From a virus: a stretch of DNA of 64,000 nt. The DNA lies in IMG/VR virus record IMGVR_UViG_3300013104_000001, positions 186,001-250,000 of that record; one strand, 5' to 3'. Below the pieces are notes generated by a model. The model did not search any database and was not told where the DNA came from. It was given only the letters and a program-made list of their open reading frames with translations. This document shows positions 58,651-64,000 of the stretch, piece after piece (positions within the stretch are counted from its first letter, which is position 1; the number at the start of each line of letters is the position of its first letter). Position numbers and translations under genes: made by a program.

Positions 58651-59559
58651 ATGAGTCAAATTACCGATTTAACCGCAGAGGATCGTAAACTTACCCCACT
58701 CTCTGCCGATGATAGTCAACCTGACGTAGGTGACTTCAGTGATCTTAATGATTACCTCATGTCAGTGGTTGCCGACGTCCGTCGTGAAAAGATCATTGAG
58801 CTGTGCCAGAACTTAGCAGCATTGCAAAAGCATCAGGTCCAGCCCGACATCGACCGCCTGTTAATGATGGCAAACGATGGTGAAGCACCAGCTGTTCTCG
58901 ATGACATTACCCGGTTGTTATTTGAACACGCTTATGATCTGACAAAAGACATGGGGTTCAACTGGGCAGACGACATCGAGTTTGATCAGCTGTTCTTACT
59001 GGCGGATATCATTGAAGGTGCTATGCTACTTGAAGGCATGGAAGACTACGGTGATATCTCCTCTATCCTTGATGGCGATGATTCTATCGAAGAGAAGGTT
59101 GTCGATATCTGGGGCTTTATCCTGGATAAAGATATGCATCATCTCTTTGATCAGATTGATTCAATTGAGGAAGCGACACTGGATGGTATCAATCGTGTGA
59201 TTACCCGTCCATACGCACCGACCGCTTATGAAGATAACCAAGCACCACTGCCATTCGTGGTAGAACGCTTGATTGCTCATAAGGAAATCATGCGAAAAGA
59301 TTCTATCGCTTATGGGCATGTTTCCAATGGCGGGGCATTAGGCGTCACGTTAGACTCCTTAATCACGCTGTATACCACCGAACTGCAACAGGTTACTGAT
59401 GTCAAATCATTAGTCGATGAACTGGTCTATTTCACGTTGATCAGTGATACCCCTGATGGCTTGTGTAACTCGGCCGCTAAGAAACTCGCTGAAGCGTGGA
59501 TTGATGACATTCAACAGGTTAACGTTGTTGGCTCACAAATTGACAGGATGCTGCCATGA
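58651..59559 (+). CDS. Acidic protein preceding the virion RNA polymerase subunit, 302 aa
   Basis: AAAAGGAAAGGAC precedes the ATG. Strongly acidic and helical (FADLNDYLM-type segments, IEGAMLLEGMEDYGDISSI). No motif. The stop overlaps the next ATG, so it is translated together with the polymerase subunit and may be an assembly partner. The function is unknown. Confidence 0.7.
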   Translation: MSQITDLTAEDRKLTPLSADDSQPDVGDFSDLNDYLMSVVADVRREKIIELCQNLAALQKHQVQPDIDRLLMMANDGEAPAVLDDITRLLFEHAYDLTKDMGFNWADDIEFDQLFLLADIIEGAMLLEGMEDYGDISSILDGDDSIEEKVVDIWGFILDKDMHHLFDQIDSIEEATLDGINRVITRPYAPTAYEDNQAPLPFVVERLIAHKEIMRKDSIAYGHVSNGGALGVTLDSLITLYTTELQQVTDVKSLVDELVYFTLISDTPDGLCNSAAKKLAEAWIDDIQQVNVVGSQIDRMLP

Positions 59560-60866
59560 ATATCCGTGATTACTTACTACTGGCCTTTAAGAATAAAGCA
59601 TATCGACACCGTCAGTGGGTGCTGAGTGTCATGAGTATGGTCGGTACTCCTGATGGCGCAACACAGACCAGAGAGAATGTGCCTTATCAATGCCAACTAA
59701 TCCGCACCGGCGAAATCCTACAATGGTGCTACTGGGATGACTATGAAAAAACCTTTGTTCCAATCGACGACATCGATGTTAACTTCCCCGTCTTCAGACC
59801 AGAAGACGAATTTATTATTAATGCTGGCGAGTTCCCTAATGTCAGTGAAACGCTTGTTACTACTTTCGGGCGTATTCTGGCTAACCATTATTATTTTGTC
59901 GATGTACTTGACGATCGGGTTCCTTACCAGAACGTAGAGTTCAATCGCGGGATGCTGGAAAAGATCTTCAAAGCACGCGTGTTGGAAAACGATGAAGATC
60001 TGCGTCGCTCTGATAGAAGTTTTATCACTGTCGATGAGTTCAAGCGTTGCATCGATAATGGCTATGCATTAGGTGGCCTGTCGAAACTCTGTGTACCAAC
60101 CGCTTGTCCTGAAACTATGTATCCGCCGAAGTTTATTATTGAGATGCGTGATCGCCTGTTTGCTGAGCACGCGGACGAACTCAATAACCCGGTAGTGATG
60201 GGTCGTATTCAGGACCAGCTGTTAACCGAATACCGTAAGTTCTTAATGGCAACTCCGTCTGCGAAGTTCTTCGTTATTAAGAAGACCATCGACCAGGCAT
60301 TCAACGCCATGTTCTTAACCGGTGGTATCGCAGGTGCATTCGGTGGCAACACGGTTATTACCAACTCGCTCTATGAAGGTTGGAACCTGAAGAACTTCCC
60401 GGCGCTGGTTAATGGATCTATCGAAGCTTCATTCGACCGCGGTGCTGCAACAGCTGATGGTGGCGAAAAGGTTAAGATCCTGATTCGTGCAACACAGAAC
60501 ATCAATATCACTCCTGATGACTGTGGTGTGAAGATCGGGGTTCCGTGGGAGATCCCAGAGTCGATGAAGACACGCTTCATTAACTCCTACATTTTCCAAG
60601 GTGACCAAACGGTATTGTTGACACCTGAGAACATCGATCAGTTTGTCGGTAAGCCGTTGATGGTGCGTTCTCCTGACTTCTGCCAACAGTCACATGGTGA
60701 TACCTGTCAGTACTGTGCAGGTGCACACAACGCAACCAACACCCGCGGGATGTCATCCGGTACATCCAAGATCGGTTCTACCCTCATGCTGTTATCGATG
60801 AAGGCAATGCATAAAGGTAGTAAGATCGATCTGATCAAATACGACCTCGATGAAGTCTTCAACTAA
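59556..60866 (+). CDS. Virion RNA polymerase beta' C-terminal subunit (gp80-like), 436 aa
   Basis: The start overlaps the previous stop (ATGA). Cys376, Cys384 and Cys387 (in CQQSHGDTCQYCAG) match the zinc region of beta' C-halves, and GTSKIGSTLMLLSMKAMHKG, near the end, matches the trigger-loop region. It is shorter than and distinct from the 43953 gene, so it belongs to the second, virion-packaged polymerase, which transcribes early genes after injection. Position downstream of the helicase matches phiKZ gp80. The other virion subunits are outside this window. Confidence 0.82.
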   Translation: MNIRDYLLLAFKNKAYRHRQWVLSVMSMVGTPDGATQTRENVPYQCQLIRTGEILQWCYWDDYEKTFVPIDDIDVNFPVFRPEDEFIINAGEFPNVSETLVTTFGRILANHYYFVDVLDDRVPYQNVEFNRGMLEKIFKARVLENDEDLRRSDRSFITVDEFKRCIDNGYALGGLSKLCVPTACPETMYPPKFIIEMRDRLFAEHADELNNPVVMGRIQDQLLTEYRKFLMATPSAKFFVIKKTIDQAFNAMFLTGGIAGAFGGNTVITNSLYEGWNLKNFPALVNGSIEASFDRGAATADGGEKVKILIRATQNINITPDDCGVKIGVPWEIPESMKTRFINSYIFQGDQTVLLTPENIDQFVGKPLMVRSPDFCQQSHGDTCQYCAGAHNATNTRGMSSGTSKIGSTLMLLSMKAMHKGSKIDLIKYDLDEVFN

Positions 60867-60887
60867 CTAAGCGCATACATTTACAAA

Positions 60888-60897
60888 CCTACATTAT
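60888..60897 (+). promoter_or_regulatory. CCTACATTAT promoter-like motif
   Basis: TTACAAACCTACATTATACA repeats the motif at 11284 with flanks. It lies 40 bases before the HD-domain gene at 60937 and suggests that this gene begins an early transcription unit. Confidence 0.5.
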
Positions 60898-60936
60898 ACA
60901 GGGGATAGTATAATCCCTAATTAATTGAGGTGTGTG

Positions 60937-61557
60937 ATGGACATTGTATTAAAAGCTGAGTTAGTGGCAGTGACTGCCCATGATGCGGTTGGACAGAAAC
61001 GCAAGTTCACGGGTGAGCCGTATTGGACTCACCCGCAGAAGGTTGCCGACGTTGTTGCACAGCGCCAAGACGACCATATGTACTTTCAGTACTATGACTG
61101 GGACCTGGTAGCCGCAGCTTGGCTACATGACGTTGTTGAAGACACTCAGATATCCCAGGACTTTATCGTAAAACATTTTGGTCCTGATATTGCTCAGTTT
61201 GTTTTCGATGTGACTGAGCAGAACGTCTACGGTCCTAAATCTCAGAACGCATTACATGAGATCAATCGTTTAAGCAAAGTGTGTGATAAGAGTAAGTTCT
61301 TAAAGCTCTGCGACATCTATTGTAACGTGAGCGATATCTGCGTTGAGAGCGGCGAGCAGTTCATCGGCGCTTGGGTACCAACTAAGATCGCAACCGTATT
61401 GGCGATTGGTAATGAGTCGCCAATGTTCCAAGGATTCGGGAAGGATATTCTGGATGTGATCGAAACAAAGATCAAGTCAGTCTATCCAACTCTCGATTAC
61501 GGTAAGTTGTTCAAGGAAGCAATGAGCCGGTTAGAAAAAGCGAAAGGGCTTTCATAA
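60937..61557 (+). CDS. (p)ppGpp hydrolase-like HD protein (small alarmone hydrolase type), 206 aa
   Basis: I chose the ATG at 60937 (GAGG upstream). KRKFTGEPYWTHPQKVADV (21-39), AAWLHDVVEDTQIS (60-73) and KLCDIYCNV (123-131) match, in order, the His-Pro, His-Asp and K-x-x-D-x-x-x-N motifs of the SpoT/MESH1 HD domain. This domain removes the 3' pyrophosphate of (p)ppGpp using Mn. There is no synthetase domain, so it fits a stand-alone hydrolase. For the phage it would lower the starvation signal of the host; this is inference. It begins an early-type operon with the next two genes. Confidence 0.8.
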   Translation: MDIVLKAELVAVTAHDAVGQKRKFTGEPYWTHPQKVADVVAQRQDDHMYFQYYDWDLVAAAWLHDVVEDTQISQDFIVKHFGPDIAQFVFDVTEQNVYGPKSQNALHEINRLSKVCDKSKFLKLCDIYCNVSDICVESGEQFIGAWVPTKIATVLAIGNESPMFQGFGKDILDVIETKIKSVYPTLDYGKLFKEAMSRLEKAKGLS

Positions 61558-61586
61558 GCAGTACCCTCTCTGTACCCGAGATATGA

Positions 61587-61784
61587 ATGACAACAAACCC
61601 GCAGTTTTCTTTTGCAGCTCAAATTGTTGAAGCCGCACACAGCTCAAGCAAACTGGAAATAGGACGTGAGACCGATACGCAAAAGAACCTGTTCGTTCTG
61701 CGTAAAGGTATTCCGTTCGACTTCTCGTTTATCATGTCTGAAGAAGCGATTTACCAACTTCGACAGGCAGGGCATATCAACTAA
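61587..61784 (+). CDS. Small protein, 65 aa
   Basis: ATG at 61587 with a weak site. Contains FSFAAQIVEAAHSSSKLEI and FDFSFIMSEEAIYQL; the alternating pattern is of a small alpha/beta domain. It lies between the HD protein and the Tad2-like gene. The function is unknown. Confidence 0.55.
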   Translation: MTTNPQFSFAAQIVEAAHSSSKLEIGRETDTQKNLFVLRKGIPFDFSFIMSEEAIYQLRQAGHIN

Positions 61785-61799
61785 ACTGCTGAGGTAAGT

Positions 61800-62228
61800 A
61801 TGACTAATAAATCGGAGATCTCACACGGTGGCGGCGATCAACCAGTCGACAAAGAGCAGAGTCATCTCTCTGTACTGGTGAATTACTCAACTGGCGTGAT
61901 GGAAGGTGATCGTTTCAGTTACTCGGTAGCACTGGCCCTTGTTAAAGACGGGATCAAGGTCAAGCGTGAAGATTGGAATAATGCATTCCTTGTCTTCGTG
62001 CCGGGTACGCAGAATGTAGAACTGCCCAAAGGGTCACCGTATGAAGTCGCACTCCACGGTAAGAAGACGGTTGCCAATATTCGTCCGCACATTGACCTGT
62101 ACACGGAGTACGGTGAGTTCGAGGTCGGCTGGGTTCCTTCTCAGCAAGACCATCATGCACAAGACTGGATGATTGTGCTTGAACCCTCCGTCGATGAAAA
62201 AGACGATAAAGAAAAAGATAAGCCATAA
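61800..62228 (+). CDS. DUF2829/Tad2-like protein, anti-Thoeris candidate, 142 aa
   Basis: GCTGAGG precedes the ATG. The folded part begins FSYSVALALVKDGIKVKRE-DWN (39-60), the typical start F-x-x-A-L-x-x-L-K-x-G-x-x-V-x-R-x-x-W-N of DUF2829, and ends GWVPSQQD-x-x-x-QDW (110-123), the typical W-x-x-S-Q-x-D-x-x-A-x-D-W. DUF2829 proteins include Tad2, which sequesters the gcADPR signal of Thoeris defence. The N-terminal 35 residues and the acidic Lys-rich tail are extra. Function as a sponge is inferred from the family. Confidence 0.78.
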   Translation: MTNKSEISHGGGDQPVDKEQSHLSVLVNYSTGVMEGDRFSYSVALALVKDGIKVKREDWNNAFLVFVPGTQNVELPKGSPYEVALHGKKTVANIRPHIDLYTEYGEFEVGWVPSQQDHHAQDWMIVLEPSVDEKDDKEKDKP

Positions 62229-62232
62229 TCCC

Positions 62233-62259
62233 AGGGTGTCCGAAAGGGCACCCTTTATG
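62233..62259 (+). terminator. Hairpin with GAAA loop followed by TTTATG
   Basis: AGGGTGTCC-GAAA-GGGCACCCT (62233-62254 approximately, with one G-T/mismatch) is followed by TTTATG (62254-62259). It closes the HD/Tad2-like unit. Confidence 0.75.
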
Positions 62260-62277
62260 CCCATTAGGAGTTTTGCC

Positions 62278-62640
62278 ATGTCAGAGAACAAAGTAATTAA
62301 TGTCGTATTCGATACTCGCGAACAGGAAGAAGGTAAAGCCTGGTACTCATTAATCAATCAAGTCAATGCCGTATTGGCAAGCGGTGGTCAGTATCGTGAT
62401 ATCAGCATCACACAGTGGGAAATGTACCGCGAAGGCGCAGTGTTCAAATCTGACAAGGGTGTCAACATCCCGTTCTATCGCCACTTCTATCATAACGCAG
62501 GGAACAACACTCTGGGCGGTGGTTTCCTGCTGTTTGAAGTCATTGAAGATCTGGAGCGTTTTTACAATCCGCTGGCAACACCAGAAGAGGATCTGGATGA
62601 TGTGCATATGTCATTCACTGTCACAGTGACATTGGTCTAA
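62278..62640 (+). CDS. Small-family protein A, 120 aa
   Basis: TTAGGAG precedes the ATG at 62278; a longer frame from 62173 would cross the terminator. It shares the plan of the next two genes: a strand-rich N-terminus, DISITQWEMYREG, a His/Phe-containing segment IPFYRHFY and a final strand TVTVTLV. The function is unknown. Confidence 0.65.
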   Translation: MSENKVINVVFDTREQEEGKAWYSLINQVNAVLASGGQYRDISITQWEMYREGAVFKSDKGVNIPFYRHFYHNAGNNTLGGGFLLFEVIEDLERFYNPLATPEEDLDDVHMSFTVTVTLV

Positions 62641-62650
62641 GAGGCACGTG

Positions 62651-63007
62651 ATGGAAAAAGCATTTGAAGTCACCTTTGACTCCCGTTCTCCAGCAGATGC
62701 GGGCTATCTGTTAAAACAGCGCTTGACCAACTTCACTCACAGTGGTCGGTTGATGCGTGACGCTGCTATTACCAAATGGCAACTCTTCTCAGATGAGAAA
62801 CCGATCGCAGGTGATGACGATGTACACATCTCTATCCTGCAGCACTTCACCTATGACGTTCAGTCAGGCACGGTGAGCTGTGATGTTAATACCCAGTCGG
62901 CATTGCGTGACATCTATCGTTGTTACGGCCCTGACTCCCCATTACCCCCTATCAGTAAAATACCAGGTGCGATTGACCTGGTTGTAACTATTGTTATCTT
63001 CTATTAA
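62651..63007 (+). CDS. Small-family protein B, 118 aa
   Basis: TAAGAGG lies before the ATG at 62651. Contains DAAITKWQLFSDE and ISILQHFTYD, corresponding to the previous gene's segments, and ends LVVTIVIFY. It is a diverged tandem copy. The function is unknown. Confidence 0.65.
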   Translation: MEKAFEVTFDSRSPADAGYLLKQRLTNFTHSGRLMRDAAITKWQLFSDEKPIAGDDDVHISILQHFTYDVQSGTVSCDVNTQSALRDIYRCYGPDSPLPPISKIPGAIDLVVTIVIFY

Positions 63008-63024
63008 CTACAGGTGATTTTATC

Positions 63025-63441
63025 ATGTCGATCAAAGCTAAAGATTTCCGTCTGCCATTACGTTCTAAGAATGGTGCGTTCTCCCTGGATGTTGAACTCA
63101 ATCACAAACACTGGGACCGTGATGTCGCGGATCTGCACGTTGACGTTGCAAACATCGTTAGCTGCAAGCGTCACATTGAAAAGATCGTGATTACCAAATG
63201 GGTGTGCTATGACGAAGAAGGTATTCGTCGCGGTAGTAATAAAAACATCTCTTTGAATATCACCGAGTGGTTCATGAGTCTGAAAGGTCCGATCAATAAC
63301 GACAAGATCAAGCCGATCAGCTTCGCCCATGCAATTAACCAGCTGCCATCGGTACGCACTCCCTGGGTCAAAGATGTTCGCATGGATGTTGAGCTGACCA
63401 TCCACTACAGTGTTAACCCCGCTCAAGACTCACGTCATTAA
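63025..63441 (+). CDS. Small-family protein C, 138 aa
   Basis: CAGGTGA precedes the ATG. Contains KIVITKWVCYDEEG and ISLNITEWFM, again corresponding to its two neighbours, and a strand end MDVELTIHYS. This is the third tandem copy, somewhat longer at the C-terminus. The function is unknown. Confidence 0.65.
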   Translation: MSIKAKDFRLPLRSKNGAFSLDVELNHKHWDRDVADLHVDVANIVSCKRHIEKIVITKWVCYDEEGIRRGSNKNISLNITEWFMSLKGPINNDKIKPISFAHAINQLPSVRTPWVKDVRMDVELTIHYSVNPAQDSRH

Positions 63442-63449
63442 TTAACGTT

Positions 63450-63496
63450 AAGATATAATCGGCATATATCTTGTCTCGTTAGCGTAAGCTCGCTAA
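63450..63496 (+). terminator. Two adjacent hairpins, possible terminator or processing site
   Basis: AAGATATA (63450-63457) pairs with TATATCTT (63465-63472), and TTAGCG (63479-63484) with CGCTAA (63491-63496). Neither is GC-rich and no TTATG follows, so they differ from the usual gene-end element. Confidence 0.45.
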
Positions 63497-63566
63497 AAAC
63501 TCTTTTAAAGTTTTGTATAACAAACTATCAACTTTGTAGAAAGATACTAAAAGGAAATTAACCAAC

Positions 63567-64000
63567 ATGTTACATGAAAACTTCGAAGCCCTGGTAGCGA
63601 ACATCAGTGCTCAGATCAACCTCCTATTACCGGAAGAACTCCCTACCCTGATACTTACTAACAGCGGGCTTTATATTGACGATAAGCGCGTTGAACGCAC
63701 AGGGATGTTGTTGAGTTTGTTGACCCCTCAACCAGGGCATACTTTCGACGTGACCTTTGATAAAGAACTGCAGGATGCGTTTGCTCACAACAACCTGGAA
63801 TTTATCAAAGTAGGTGAGGGGATTGCCTACGGCCTTCTGCGAAAAAGTACTGTGAATAATGATCCAGCGGTGTTCTGGATTCAAGTGACTAATGACGCAG
63901 ACGTGCCACACGTGGTAGAGCAAGCCCGTTCGATTATCAGTGATCTTAAAAAGAATGCAGGTTATCCGCAGGCGTACAACGTAGACCAGCTTGATATAGA
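63567..64000 (+). CDS. Unknown protein, cut by window end (144 codons seen)
   Basis: AAAAGGAAATTAACCAAC precedes the ATG. The frame stays open to the window end. Alternating alpha/beta pattern with a strand-rich middle (PQPGHTFDVTFDKELQDAF) whose FDVTFD segment recalls the starts of the preceding family members. The function is unknown. Confidence 0.6.
   Translation, partial: MLHENFEALVANISAQINLLLPEELPTLILTNSGLYIDDKRVERTGMLLSLLTPQPGHTFDVTFDKELQDAFAHNNLEFIKVGEGIAYGLLRKSTVNNDPAVFWIQVTNDADVPHVVEQARSIISDLKKNAGYPQAYNVDQLDI

Noticed and set aside
1-64000. CRISPR array, insertion sequence, integrase or attachment site
   Set aside because: I saw no regularly spaced direct repeats, transposase motifs or integrase-like gene; the window is consistent with a strictly lytic phage.

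Overview
This window looks like part of the genome of a nucleus-forming jumbo phage (phiKZ-like, family Chimalliviridae). The main markers are a tubulin/FtsZ-like PhuZ at 10101-11075, a strongly expressed Gln-rich-headed protein at 19887-22049 that I read as the phage-nucleus shell protein ChmA, and a multisubunit RNA polymerase split into separate genes: beta' N-half at 22155-23642, the gp68-like subunit at 36815-38359, beta C-half at 41843-43942 and beta' C-half at 43953-45920. A second beta' C-terminal piece at 59556-60866 fits the virion RNA polymerase. The order PhuZ, ChmA, beta'N, gp68-like, betaC, beta'C, helicase, virion beta'C follows the phiKZ order as I recall it (gp39, 54, 55, 68, 71-73, 74, 75, 80). 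Strong GGAG/AGGA ribosome sites and moderate GC suggest a gammaproteobacterial, perhaps enterobacterial, host. The host cannot be read from the sequence itself.

Layout. 1-4302: small unknown genes separated by long structured gaps. 1997-6908: an RNA island. It holds a circularly permuted tRNA gene (3' half before 5' half, around 4398-4472), a tRNA-like gene with a hairpin inserted in the anticodon loop (5983-6093), a complete hammerhead-ribozyme consensus (6191-6352) and several other foldable RNAs. 6909-9114: small unknown genes. 9163-11075: a divergent pair ending in PhuZ. 11390-16255: a tightly coupled run of small proteins, several sharing an N-terminal hydrophobic-Asp motif. 16369-18480: a diverged family B DNA polymerase part. 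18533-19663: an unknown reverse-strand gene. 19887-23642: ChmA and the RNA polymerase beta' N-half. 23696-25658: three tandem paralogues, two with HExxH metalloprotease motifs. 25804-32960: unknown proteins, a ribbon-helix-helix protein and a cluster of very small membrane or helical proteins. 32932-35742: an SbcD/Mre11-like phosphoesterase and a single-strand DNA-binding protein with a classic acidic tail. 36815-47481: the RNA polymerase and helicase block. 47562-55531: accessory small genes, including a His/Asp/Ser-tailed protein and a probable lipoprotein. 58561-55589 (reverse): a virion-assembly-like cluster with a probable programmed -1 frameshift at a T8 slippery run. 58651-60866: an acidic protein and the virion polymerase subunit. 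60937-64000: a (p)ppGpp-hydrolase-like HD protein, a DUF2829/Tad2-like anti-Thoeris candidate and a paralogous small-gene family.

Regulation. At least nine sites carry a CCTAYATTAY / TATATTAC-like motif upstream of gene blocks, resembling the phiKZ early promoter element. More than twelve gene ends carry a GC-rich hairpin followed at once by (T)TTATG. That places a TATG motif, the minimal late promoter reported for the phiKZ non-virion polymerase, on the trailing edge of a terminator.
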